From: Streptomyces longwoodensis
Lineage (GTDB): Bacteria; Actinomycetota; Actinomycetes; Streptomycetales; Streptomycetaceae
Assembly: GCF_001514125.1 (NCBI RefSeq)
Contig: NZ_KQ948555.1
Location: 237,802-301,801, forward strand
Reading direction: 5' to 3'
DNA: 64,000 nucleotides
Positions within the stretch are counted from its first letter, which is position 1, and each line of letters starts with the position of its first letter. Positions 17,496 through 25,445 of the stretch are shown in pieces. Both the position numbers and the translations under genes were made by a program. Under the pieces are notes generated by a model. It was given only the letters and a program-made list of their open reading frames with translations, had not been told where the DNA came from and did not search any database.

Positions 17496-18316
17496 GCTTC
17501 GTCCTGCGCGGACCGGTCCTGGAGGGCGAGTTCGTCCGCCTGGAGCCGCTCGGCCACCAGCACGCCGCCGACCTGGCCCGGGCCGCCGAGGAGGACCGGG
17601 ACACGTACGCCTTCACCTGGGTCCCCCGGGCCGAGGAGGTGAGTTCCTACATCGACGCCCAGCTCGCCCGCGCGGCCACCGGACGGCTCGCCTCCTAGGT
17701 CGTGTCCGCAAAGTCCCGTCGTCCGCCCGGAGGGCGGGCCCTGCGGCGTCCGGTGCGTGCTCTCGGCGTGCCGGGCGGACACCCGCGTACTGGCCGTACT
17801 CGGGTGTCCGCCCGGTGCGGCGAGAGTGCGTGCCGGGCGTCGGGGGGCAGGCGGGACTTTGCGGACACGGCCTACGCCCAGGTCTCCCGGGCGACCGGGC
17901 GGGCGGTCGGCGCCACGGCGTACTGGGAGCCGCGCTGCTGGCGGGACGACGGCCGGCTCGACGCCGTCGAGGTCGGTTTCACCTGGCTCGCCGCAACCGC
18001 CCAGGGCACCGGCATCAACGCAGAGGCCAAACTCCTGCTCTTCCGGCACGCCTTCGAGGAGTGGGACGTCGCCCGCGTCGACCTGAAGACCGACGCCCGC
18101 AACGCCCGCTCCCGCGCCGCCATCGAGAGCGTCGGCGCCTGCTTCGAGGGCGTCCTGCGCAACTGGTCCCGCTCCTGGGCACCGGGCGAGGAGGGCCGCC
18201 TGCGCGACTCGGCGATCTTCTCGGTGACGGCCGCGGAGTGGCCGGCGTGCCGGGCACGGCTGGGGGAGCGGGTGGCGCGGTACCGGCTGCGGAACGGCGG
18301 GGCCGCCGAGGGGTGA
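17492..18316 (+). pseudogene. GNAT-family N-acetyltransferase interrupted by a MITE-like insertion
   Basis: The first 68 codons (MSFVLRGPVLEGEFVRLEPL onward, ending TGRLAS) stop at a TAG created at the edge of a 175-base inverted-repeat element. The same frame resumes after it as YAQVSRATGRAVGATAYWEP and continues through the acetyl-CoA-binding region (AQGTGINAEAKLLLFRHAFE) to 18316. Removing the element plus one TA copy (177 bases) gives a seamless 215-residue protein of normal RimJ/RimL-type GNAT size, so the insertion looks recent. The start overlaps the aroA stop (ATGA). Unless the stop is suppressed, the product is a truncated, inactive fragment. Confidence 0.88.
17698..17872. mobile_element. 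MITE-like element, 175 bp, TA target duplication
   Basis: The ends are inverted repeats matching at 20 of 21 positions (left GGTCGTGTCCGCAAAGTCCC; right complement begins GGCCGTGTCC). TA flanks both sides (17696-17697 and 17873-17874), as for IS630/Tc1-mariner-type transposition. The interior is also largely self-complementary (CCGGGCGGACACCCG on the left arm, its complement on the right, around 17793), so the whole element can fold into one long hairpin. It encodes no transposase and would need one in trans. It splits the GNAT gene cleanly. Confidence 0.85.
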
Positions 18317-18327
18317 CGGAGCCGGGT

Positions 18328-19713
18328 TCAGCGCTCGGGGAGTGGCTCCTGGGCGGTGTCGGAGGTGTCGGAGGCGGGGCCGGGGATCGCGGCCGTGTCC
18401 TCGGCGGGTCCGTCCCCTCCGACGCTTCCGTCAAGGCCCGGGAGGGCCGGCGTGGTGTCCGCCGGGTCCCTGGCCTCCGGGCCGGGACCGGTCGGCTTCG
18501 CCCCCCTGAGCTCCGGTGTGGACGCGCCCACCGCCGTCACCGCCGCCAGGCACAGCAGTCCGCCGCTGACCAGGGCCGTGGCGCCCGAGGACCAGCCGGC
18601 GACCATGCCGCCGCGCAGGTTGCCCAGGTGCGGGCCCGCCTGGCCGACGACCAGCTCGGCGGCGGTGACCCGGCCCAGCAGGGCGTCCGGTGTCAGGGTC
18701 TGCACGATCGTGCTGCGGGACAGCACGGCCACCGCGTCGGCGGCCCCGGCCAGCACCAGCATCGCCAGCCCCGCCCACGCGCTGGTGGTCAGCCCGAACC
18801 CGGCCAGCGCCAGGCCCCAGGTGCCGGACGCGCACAGCATGACCGGGCCCGGCCGGCCCCGGCGGGTGACGGCGCCGGACAGGGCGGTCGCCGTGACCCC
18901 GCCCACGGCGAGCGCGGACAGGAACAGCCCGAGGAAGCGCGGGTCGCCCCCGAACCGCTCGGTGTTGACCAGCGGGAAGAGGCTGACCGGCATCGCCAGC
19001 ACGGTCGCCGCGAGGTCGGTGACGAGCGCACCGCGCACCACCCGGTGCCCGGTGAGGAACCGCAGCCCGTCCAGCACCCCGTGCAGTCCGGGCCGGGCCC
19101 CCTCGCCCTGCGGCGGCAGCGCGGGCAGCCCGAACGCGCCGTAGAAGGACAGGCCGAAGCTGAGCGCGTCGAACAGGTAGCAGACGCCGATGCCCCACCA
19201 GCCGAGGACCAGCCCGGCGACGGCCGGGCCGAGCAGCATCATGGCCTGCCCGGTGATCTGGTGGAGGGCTAGCCCGGCGGCCACCTGGTCCTTGGGCAGC
19301 AGCCGGGGCACGAACACCCCGGCCGCCGGCGCCGAGACGGCCGCGAACGACGCCTGCACGGCGACGAGCGCCAGCACGACCACCACGGGCACGTGCCCGG
19401 TGAAGCCCTGCACGGCCAGCAGCGCGGAGCACACCGCCTGGCCGACGTTGGTCCCCAGGTAGACCCGCCGCCGGTCGGCCCGGTCCACCCAGGCCCCGGC
19501 GAACAGCCCGACGCCGACCATCGGCAGCGCCTGCGCCAGACCGACCGCGCCGCTCCAGACGGCGCTGTGGGTGGTGTCCCACACCTGGTAGAGCACGGTG
19601 ACCATGGTCATGAAGCCACCGAGCGTGGACACCGTGCGCCCGAACAGCAGCCGCCGGAAGACGGGGGAGGTCCGCAGCGGACGGAGGTCGACGAGCGTCC
19701 CGGCGAGCCTCAT
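18328..19713 (-). CDS. MFS transporter (EntS/MFS_3-like exporter)
   Basis: 461 residues with about twelve hydrophobic helices between residues 20 and 400. FAGAWVDRADRRRVYL near 72-87 is the MFS loop 2-3 motif, and the N-terminal FRRLLFGRTVSTLGGFMT is typical of the enterobactin-exporter-like branch. The C-terminal 60 residues are hydrophilic, Pro/Gly/Asp-rich and probably a disordered cytoplasmic tail. It converges on the interrupted GNAT gene with only 11 bases between them and has no obvious partner gene. Likely a drug or metabolite exporter; the substrate is unknown. Confidence 0.88.
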   Translation of the reverse strand: MRLAGTLVDLRPLRTSPVFRRLLFGRTVSTLGGFMTMVTVLYQVWDTTHSAVWSGAVGLAQALPMVGVGLFAGAWVDRADRRRVYLGTNVGQAVCSALLAVQGFTGHVPVVVVLALVAVQASFAAVSAPAAGVFVPRLLPKDQVAAGLALHQITGQAMMLLGPAVAGLVLGWWGIGVCYLFDALSFGLSFYGAFGLPALPPQGEGARPGLHGVLDGLRFLTGHRVVRGALVTDLAATVLAMPVSLFPLVNTERFGGDPRFLGLFLSALAVGGVTATALSGAVTRRGRPGPVMLCASGTWGLALAGFGLTTSAWAGLAMLVLAGAADAVAVLSRSTIVQTLTPDALLGRVTAAELVVGQAGPHLGNLRGGMVAGWSSGATALVSGGLLCLAAVTAVGASTPELRGAKPTGPGPEARDPADTTPALPGLDGSVGGDGPAEDTAAIPGPASDTSDTAQEPLPER

Positions 19714-20034
19714 GAGGCCGGGACGGCGGCGGACGCGGGGGTCGCGCGGCGGGGGACCGCGGAGAGCGGCGACACGGCGAGCGAGGACAGGGAGAACGGA
19801 GACACGAGCGGTGGCGACACGGCCGACGGGGGCACGGAGGGCGGAGGCACGGGGGGCGGAGGCACGGCGCGGAGGCTAGCCCGCGCCGTCAGGGCCCCGC
19901 CAGCGAATTAGCGGCCGACGGGCCGACCACGCACACGGGCCGACCCGGCCCCGGTCCGACTCCTGCCCGCCCCGATCCTCGCCCCGCTCCCCGTCCCGGT
20001 CCCCGCCCCGACCCCCGCCGGGATCCCGGCGGCC
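19714..20034. other. Intergenic region, 321 bp, GC-rich simple repeats
   Basis: No convincing gene. The half next to the MFS start holds imperfect repeats of GGCGACACGG and GGCGGAGGCACGG type (19760-19875). The other half is a C-rich run of CCCCG/TCCCG words (19935-20030). No RNA gene or clear hairpin terminator was seen. Confidence 0.6.
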
Positions 20035-20835
20035 TCAGGCCGAGTCGTTGAGCAGCCGGCCGAGGTGCGCGCGTCCCGCCGTGAGCAGGCCGGGCAGCGG
20101 CTCGGCGGCCTCGTACCAGCGCTTCTCGTACTCCCAGCACAGCCAGCCGTCCCAGCCGTGGCGGGAGAGCACCTCCACGCACTCGCCGAGCGGAATGATG
20201 CCCGCGCCGAGCGCCAGCGGGGTGGTGTCGTCGGCCGAGACGATGTCCTTGACCTGGACGTAGCCGAGGTACGGGGAGAGCGCCGCGTAGCTGTCGAGGG
20301 GCTGCTCGCCGCCGAGCCAGGTGTGCATCACGTCCCAGAGGGCGCCGACCTGACGGTGGCCGACCTGGCCGATGATCCGGGTGACGTCGGCGCCGGTGGG
20401 GTGCGAGTCGTGGGTCTCCACCAGGACGCGCACACCGAGGTCGGCGGCGTCCCGGGCGACGGTGCCGAGCCGCCGGGCGGCGATCGCGTCGGCCTCGTCG
20501 GCGGAGGCGGCGTCCGAACCGCCGGGGAGGACCCGTACGAAGGGGGCGCCCAGGTCATGGGCGAGCCCGAGCAGCGTACGGATCTCCTCCAGCACCGCTT
20601 CGTCGTCGCCGGGCGCGGCCACGCGTGCGTAGCCGGCGAGACCGAGCAGTTCGACGCCGGCGTCCTTGAACCGGGCGGCGACGTCCTCCCGTTCACCGGT
20701 GCCGAGTCCTGGATGGACCGGCTCCTCGGGGTGGGCGCGCAGTTCGACACCGTGGTATCCGTGCGCGGTCGCGAGCCGCAGCACGTCGGGCAGGGGAAGA
20801 CCGGGAACACCGAGCGTGGAGAAGGCGAACTTCAT
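20035..20835 (-). CDS. TIM-barrel sugar phosphate isomerase/epimerase
   Basis: 266 residues of the AP-endonuclease-2/xylose-isomerase-like TIM barrel family (IolE/IolI relatives). It starts MKFAFSTLGVPGLPLPDVL, the typical first strand. Metal-ligand positions appear as ELRAHPEE near 36, VLVETHDSH near 141, ALWDVMHTW near 167 and CWEYEKRW near 236. Such enzymes isomerise or epimerise sugars and inositol derivatives in the cytosol. ATG at 20835 was chosen over an upstream in-frame start that lacks a ribosome site and conserved residues. No operon partner; the substrate cannot be deduced. Confidence 0.85.
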   Translation of the reverse strand: MKFAFSTLGVPGLPLPDVLRLATAHGYHGVELRAHPEEPVHPGLGTGEREDVAARFKDAGVELLGLAGYARVAAPGDDEAVLEEIRTLLGLAHDLGAPFVRVLPGGSDAASADEADAIAARRLGTVARDAADLGVRVLVETHDSHPTGADVTRIIGQVGHRQVGALWDVMHTWLGGEQPLDSYAALSPYLGYVQVKDIVSADDTTPLALGAGIIPLGECVEVLSRHGWDGWLCWEYEKRWYEAAEPLPGLLTAGRAHLGRLLNDSA

Positions 20836-20922
20836 GCCCCGGACCCTACTCGCGCGGACCGGACGGCGCCGCTCCACACCCACCCCGTGCCCCGTGATCG
20901 CGCCACCACACCCGTGCCGGAC

Positions 20923-21525
20923 CTACTGGCCCGCCACACCGGCGGCGCGATACACGCACACCTCGGCGCCCGTCCCGGCCGTCGTGCAGGACACCAGCTC
21001 GAAGCCGTGCCGGCCGCCGTCCTCGGGGAAGATCGACTTGCCGCCGCCGAGCACCACGGGCATCCGCATCAGGACGAGTTCGTCCACGAGCCCCTCACCG
21101 ATCAGCGTGCGGGCGAGGGTGGGGCTGCCCATGACGAGCAGGTCACCGCTCGCCCGGCCGCGCAGCTCCCGCAGGCGCGCCACGGCGTCGGCGCCGGGCA
21201 CCAGCACCGAGTTGTCCCACGCCGACAGGTCCTCGCCGAGGGTCGTCGACACGACGTACTTGCGGACCGAGTTCATCCGGTCCGCGAACGGGTCCCCCGC
21301 CCGCCCGGGCCAGGCCGCGGCCATCGCCGTCCAGGTCCGCCGCCCGAACAGCAGGGCGTCCGCCTTCTGCAACGCGGCGTCGAAGGCACCGCCGACGACC
21401 TCCGGGTCGAAGTACGCGTGCGTCCACCCACCGTGCGCGAACCCCCCGTCGGTGTCCTCCTCCGGCCCGCCGGGCGCCTGGACGACTCCGTCGAGACTGA
21501 TGAACGAACTGATGACGATCCGCAT
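20923..21525 (-). CDS. Dihydrofolate reductase family protein (RibD C-terminal type)
   Basis: 200 residues, starting MRIVISSFISLDGVVQAPGG, the hallmark of the small RibD-C/YwjB-like reductase family in actinobacteria. LLFGRRTWTAMAAAWP near 60 and the NADPH-binding LLVMGSPTLARTLIGEGLVDEL near 128-149 fit the fold. Catalytic role in these paralogues is generally unproven; they are probably NADPH-dependent reductases of unknown substrate rather than folate enzymes. AGGAGTGAG precedes the start. The gene lies alone, tandem with the TIM-barrel gene but separated by 87 bases. Confidence 0.87.
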   Translation of the reverse strand: MRIVISSFISLDGVVQAPGGPEEDTDGGFAHGGWTHAYFDPEVVGGAFDAALQKADALLFGRRTWTAMAAAWPGRAGDPFADRMNSVRKYVVSTTLGEDLSAWDNSVLVPGADAVARLRELRGRASGDLLVMGSPTLARTLIGEGLVDELVLMRMPVVLGGGKSIFPEDGGRHGFELVSCTTAGTGAEVCVYRAAGVAGQ

Positions 21526-21610
21526 GGGTCTCACTCCTGGGATGGTGTGCCGCGCTGTACGGCAGTGGAGACGCTGCCGCGGACGAAAACTCATCGGTGG
21601 GGCCGTGTAT

Positions 21611-21682
21611 CAGCCCGTCCGGCGTTTGAGGACGAGGCCCGTCCAGGGCCGAAGCGGGGGCCTGGGGGCGGCAGCCCCCAGC
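21611..21682. repeat. Streptomyces extragenic repeat with terminator-like hairpin
   Basis: Begins CAGCCCGTCCGGCGTTTGAG and ends in a hairpin, CTGGGGG (21662-21668) with CCCCCAG (21675-21681). I recognise this word order as a dispersed intergenic repeat in many Streptomyces genomes. It lies just downstream of the LacI gene and upstream of the reductase gene, where it may terminate transcription. Confidence 0.75.
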
Positions 21683-21728
21683 ACGCAGGCACCAGCCCAC
21701 GGCCACCCCACGGAAACGAACGCCCGCA

Positions 21729-22796
21729 CTAACCCCGCGGCACCCCGGAGGACTCTCGCGGCACCCCGGAGGATCCCCGCACCATCAGCTCCCCCCGGAC
21801 CATCGCGATCCCCCCGGGCGGCGGCTCCTCCCGCCCCATGGCGATCCGCCCCGCCCGCGCCCCCGCCTCCGCCAGCGGCAACCGCACCGTCGTCAGCGAC
21901 GGCACCGCGTCGACGCTGAACGGCAGGTCGTCGAACCCGGCGACCGACACGTCCTCCGGGATCCGCCGCCCCGACTCCCGCAGCGCCGCGCACGCCCCGA
22001 GCGCGACGGAGTCGTTCGCGGCGACCACGGCCGTGAGCGTCGGGTCGCGCCGCAGCAGCTCCAGCGTGGCCTCGTAGCCCGCGCGCCGGTCGTAGGGGCC
22101 GTGCACGGTCCAGCGCGGGTCCTCCTCGATGCCGGCCGCGGCGAGGGCGGCCCGGTGGCCCTCGAGCCGGTGCCGGGTGGTGGTGCGTTCCTCGGGGCCG
22201 GCGATGTAGCCGAGCCGGCGGTGGCCGAGCCGGATGAGGTGCTCGGTGAGTTCGCGGCCGCCGCCGCGGTTGTCGAAGGTCAGCGCGACCGCGTCGGTGT
22301 CCGGCGCGGGCGGCCGCCCGCACAGCACGATCCTCGTCCCGGCGTCGGCGAGCTTGCGCAGCTTGGCCGCGACGGCCGCGGCGTGGGGCTGGTCCTCCAC
22401 GGCGCCGCCGGTGAGCACCACGGCGGCCGCCCGCTGGCGCTGGAGCAGGGTCAGGTAGGTGAGTTCGCGTTCCGGTGACCCGCCGGTGTTGCAGACCACC
22501 GCGAGCCGTTCGCCGCCGGCCCGGCCGCCGGGCCCGCCGATCTCGGACTGGATCGCGCCGGCCATGATCCCGAAGAACGGGTCGGCGATGTCGTTGACCA
22601 GGATGCCCACCAGGTCGGAGGTGGCCGCGGCGAGGGCGCTGGCGGGGCCGTTGAGGACGTAGTCGAGCTCGTCGACGGCGCGCAGCACCCGTTCGCGGGT
22701 GGAGGCGGCCACGGGGTAGTTCCCGTTCAGCACGCGCGACACCGTCGCGGGGGAGACCTGGGCGCGGGCCGCCACGTCCGCCAGGGTCACCGTCAT
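21729..22796 (-). CDS. LacI-family transcriptional regulator
   Basis: 355 residues. N-terminal LacI helix-turn-helix (MTVTLADVAARAQVSPATVS, then the hinge helix near NGPASALAAA) and a periplasmic-binding-protein-like sugar-sensing domain (about 62-330) ending in the usual FDDLPFSVDAVPSLTTV dimer region. It is divergent from the oxidoreductase-DUF993-isomerase operon, whose promoter carries a LacI-type palindrome, so it most likely represses that operon and perhaps itself until the cognate sugar arrives. The C-terminus ends in an odd duplicated SSGVPRESSGVPRG, encoded by a short tandem DNA repeat. Confidence 0.92.
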   Translation of the reverse strand: MTVTLADVAARAQVSPATVSRVLNGNYPVAASTRERVLRAVDELDYVLNGPASALAAATSDLVGILVNDIADPFFGIMAGAIQSEIGGPGGRAGGERLAVVCNTGGSPERELTYLTLLQRQRAAAVVLTGGAVEDQPHAAAVAAKLRKLADAGTRIVLCGRPPAPDTDAVALTFDNRGGGRELTEHLIRLGHRRLGYIAGPEERTTTRHRLEGHRAALAAAGIEEDPRWTVHGPYDRRAGYEATLELLRRDPTLTAVVAANDSVALGACAALRESGRRIPEDVSVAGFDDLPFSVDAVPSLTTVRLPLAEAGARAGRIAMGREEPPPGGIAMVRGELMVRGSSGVPRESSGVPRG

Positions 22797-23145
22797 CTCG
22801 TCGTCCTCCGGTCGCGCATCTGGTCGTACGGGGTCCTACGGATCCCTGAGGGGTGTCCCGTGGGTACGGACACGCCCTCGTAGACAGGCCGCGCGGCGAT
22901 CGGGTTCCGCGCGTGTGGAACCAGACCCTACGACCGTCGGCCCCCGTTGTTCGCCCCCTCGAACAACTCGGCTCGGACACGGTCTTGTCCGGAGCGCCGT
23001 GCGGGGGCTAGCTTCTCCTCGAATAGAAAGCGCTTGCTGCAGTGCTGATCAGGACGGGGCGTACGCGGCGCGCACGCCTGCGGACGACTCCCGAGACCGC
23101 GTACGACGGCGGACGACCGCGTACGACTCCGACGAAGGGACCGAC
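22797..23145. other. Divergent regulatory region between lacI and the oxidoreductase operon
   Basis: A 349-base region without a gene. It holds the rightward promoter and LacI-type operator listed separately. The leftward half (22800-22980) must contain the lacI promoter, but no clear consensus was seen. Bases 23060-23130 repeat the word CGTACGAC/GACGAC several times. Confidence 0.6.
22985..23037 (+). promoter_or_regulatory. Promoter with LacI-type operator AAGCGCTT
   Basis: TTGTCC (22985-22990), an 18-base spacer and TAGCTT (23009-23014) form a plausible promoter. The expected start near 23021 is followed directly by GAAAGCGCTTGC (23026-23037), a palindrome centred on AAGCGCTT of the kind bound by LacI/GalR proteins. 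A bound regulator would block initiation or early elongation. Confidence 0.7.
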
Positions 23146-24297
23146 GTGACACGCAAGACGGTGCGGATCGCCATGAACGGCGTGACCGGGCGCATGGGCT
23201 ACCGCCAGCACCTGGTCCGCTCCTTGCTGGCCCTGCGCGACCAGGGCGGGCTCGCCCTCGGCGACGGCACCGTGCTGTGGCCGGAGCCGGTCCTGGTCGG
23301 CCGTCGCGCACCCGCGCTGAAGGCGCTCGCCGAACAGCACGGCCTGGAGCACTGGACCACCGACCTGGACGCGGTCCTCGCCGACCCGGCCGTCGACATC
23401 TACTTCGACGCCCAGGTGACCTCGGCCCGCGAGGAGGCCCTCCGGAAGGCGATCGCGGCGGGCAAGCACGTCTACACCGAGAAGCCGACCGCCACCGGTC
23501 TGGACGGCGCCCTGGAGCTGGCCCGGCTCGCCGCGGCGGCCGGCGTCAAGCACGGCGTGGTGCAGGACAAGATCTTCCTGCCCGGGTTGCTGAAGCTGAA
23601 GCGGCTGATCGACGGCGGCTTCTTCGGCCGGATCCTGTCCGTGCGGGGCGAGTTCGGCTACTGGGTCTTCGAGGGCGACTGGCAGGAGGCCCAGCGCCCG
23701 TCGTGGAACTACCGCGCCGAGGACGGCGGCGGCATCGTCGTCGACATGTTCCCCCACTGGGAGTACGTGCTGCACGAGCTGTTCGGCCGGGTGCGGTCCG
23801 TGCAGGCGCTCGCCACCACCCACGTCCCGCAGCGCTGGGACGAGAACGGCAAGCCCTACGACGCCACCGCCGACGACGCCGCCTACGGCATCTTCGAGCT
23901 GGAGGGCGGCGTGGTCGCCCAGATCAACTCCTCCTGGGCGGTGCGCGTGAACCGCGACGAACTGGTCGAGTTCCAGGTCGACGGCACCGAGGGCTCCGCG
24001 GTGGCCGGCCTGCGCACCTGCCGGGTCCAGCACCGCTCGGCCACGCCGAAGCCGGTGTGGAACCCCGACGTCCCCGCCACCGAGGTGTTCCGCGACCAGT
24101 GGCAGGAGGTCCCGGACAACGGGGAGTTCGACAACGGCTTCAAGGCCCAGTGGGAGCTGTTCCTCAAGCACGTCCACGCCGACGCCCCCTACCACTGGGA
24201 CCTGCTCGCCGGCGCCCGCGGCGTCCAGCTCGCCGAGCTGGGCCTGCGGTCCTCGGCGGAGGGCCGCCGCCTCGACGTACCGGAGATCCAGCTGTGA
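23146..24297 (+). CDS. Gfo/Idh/MocA family oxidoreductase
   Basis: 383 residues. The N-terminal NAD(P)-binding Rossmann part starts VRIAMNGVTGRMGYRQHL, with the family EKP motif in YTEKPTAT near 110-117. A C-terminal substrate-binding sheet (about 135-370) includes EDGGGIVVDMFPHWEY. Expected to oxidise a sugar or polyol in the cytosol. The GTG at 23146 has GAAGGGA six bases upstream. The stop overlaps the GTG of the next gene (GTGA), so three genes are coupled. With a LacI regulator and a DapA-like DUF993 protein downstream, this is a dedicated catabolic operon for an unidentified sugar. Confidence 0.88.
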   Translation: MTRKTVRIAMNGVTGRMGYRQHLVRSLLALRDQGGLALGDGTVLWPEPVLVGRRAPALKALAEQHGLEHWTTDLDAVLADPAVDIYFDAQVTSAREEALRKAIAAGKHVYTEKPTATGLDGALELARLAAAAGVKHGVVQDKIFLPGLLKLKRLIDGGFFGRILSVRGEFGYWVFEGDWQEAQRPSWNYRAEDGGGIVVDMFPHWEYVLHELFGRVRSVQALATTHVPQRWDENGKPYDATADDAAYGIFELEGGVVAQINSSWAVRVNRDELVEFQVDGTEGSAVAGLRTCRVQHRSATPKPVWNPDVPATEVFRDQWQEVPDNGEFDNGFKAQWELFLKHVHADAPYHWDLLAGARGVQLAELGLRSSAEGRRLDVPEIQL

Positions 24298-25445
24298 CGA
24301 TCCGACTTCCCGGCGCGCAGGGCGCGTTGCGCGTGTACGAACCCCGCGCCGAGCCCCTCGCGGTGACGGCCGGCACCCCCTTCACCTCCCGTACGGTCTT
24401 CTCGGCGGCGCACGTCGTGGCGGACCCGTTCGCCGACACGACGCCGGACGGGCCCGCGGCCGTGGACTGGGAGGCGACGCTCGCCTTCCGCCGCCACCTG
24501 TGGTCCCACGGGCTGGGCGTCGCCGAGGCGATGGACACCGCGCAGCGCGGCATGGGCCTGGACTGGGCGGGCGCGGCGGAGCTGATCCGCCGTTCGGCGG
24601 CCGAGGCGCGGGCGGTGGGCGGCCGCATCGCCTGCGGGGCCGGCACCGACCAGCTCGCGGCCGGCACCCCGGCCGAGGTGCGGGCGGCGTACGAGGAACA
24701 GCTCGCGGTCGTGGAGGAGTCGGGCGCGCAGGCGATCCTGATGGCCTCGCGCGCCCTGTGCGCGGCCGCGTCCGGCCCCGACGACTACCTGGAGGTCTAC
24801 GGCCACCTCCTGCGCCAGGCCGCCGAGCCGGTGGTCCTGCACTGGCTGGGCCCGATGTTCGACCCGGCACTGGAGGGCTACTGGGGCACGTCCGACCTGG
24901 ACGCGGCGACGGAGGTGTTCCTGGAGGTGATCGCCGCGCACCCGGACAAGGTGGACGGCGTCAAGGTGTCGCTGCTGGACGCCGGTCGCGAGGTGGCCCT
25001 GCGCCGCAGGCTCCCCGACGGCGTGCGCTGCTACACCGGCGACGACTTCCACTACCCCGAGCTGATCGCGGGCGACGAACGGGGCTTCAGCCACGCCCTG
25101 CTCGGCGTCTTCGACCCGCTGGGTCCGCTGGCGGCGCAGGCGGTACGGGTGCTGGACACGGGTGACGTGACGGGCTTCCGCGCCCTCCTCGACCCCACGG
25201 TCGCGCTCTCCCGCCACCTGTTCCGGGCCCCCACCCGCTTCTACAAGACGGGCGTGGTCCTCCTCGCCTGGCTCGCGGGCCACCAGGCGCACTTCACCAT
25301 GGTGGGCGGCCTGCAGTCGGCCCGCTCCCTGCCGCACCTGGCCCGCGCTTACGAACTCGCCGACGGCCTGGGCCTGTTCCCCGACCCGAAGCTCGCGGAG
25401 GACCGCATGAAGACCCTCCTCTCCCTCCACGGGGTGGACCAGTGA
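24294..25445 (+). CDS. DUF993 family protein (DapA-like TIM barrel)
   Basis: 383 residues matching DUF993, a little-studied branch of the dihydrodipicolinate synthase/aldolase superfamily. Barrel strands are recognisable (RIACGAGTDQ, AILMASRALCAA, VVLHWLGPMF, DGVKVSLLDAG, RCYTGDDFHY). The lysine in DGVKVSLLD, near residue 224, sits where Schiff-base lysines occur in this superfamily, suggesting a class I aldolase or dehydratase activity; this is inference. It is encoded between an oxidoreductase and a TIM-barrel isomerase with GTGA overlaps on both sides, so it probably acts on the product of these two enzymes. Confidence 0.85.
   Translation: MTIRLPGAQGALRVYEPRAEPLAVTAGTPFTSRTVFSAAHVVADPFADTTPDGPAAVDWEATLAFRRHLWSHGLGVAEAMDTAQRGMGLDWAGAAELIRRSAAEARAVGGRIACGAGTDQLAAGTPAEVRAAYEEQLAVVEESGAQAILMASRALCAAASGPDDYLEVYGHLLRQAAEPVVLHWLGPMFDPALEGYWGTSDLDAATEVFLEVIAAHPDKVDGVKVSLLDAGREVALRRRLPDGVRCYTGDDFHYPELIAGDERGFSHALLGVFDPLGPLAAQAVRVLDTGDVTGFRALLDPTVALSRHLFRAPTRFYKTGVVLLAWLAGHQAHFTMVGGLQSARSLPHLARAYELADGLGLFPDPKLAEDRMKTLLSLHGVDQ

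Noticed and set aside
19714..20034. Small gene in the gap between the MFS and isomerase genes
   Set aside because: Open frames here consist of Gly/Arg/Pro/Ala repeats caused by simple-sequence DNA, without a ribosome site or conserved motif.
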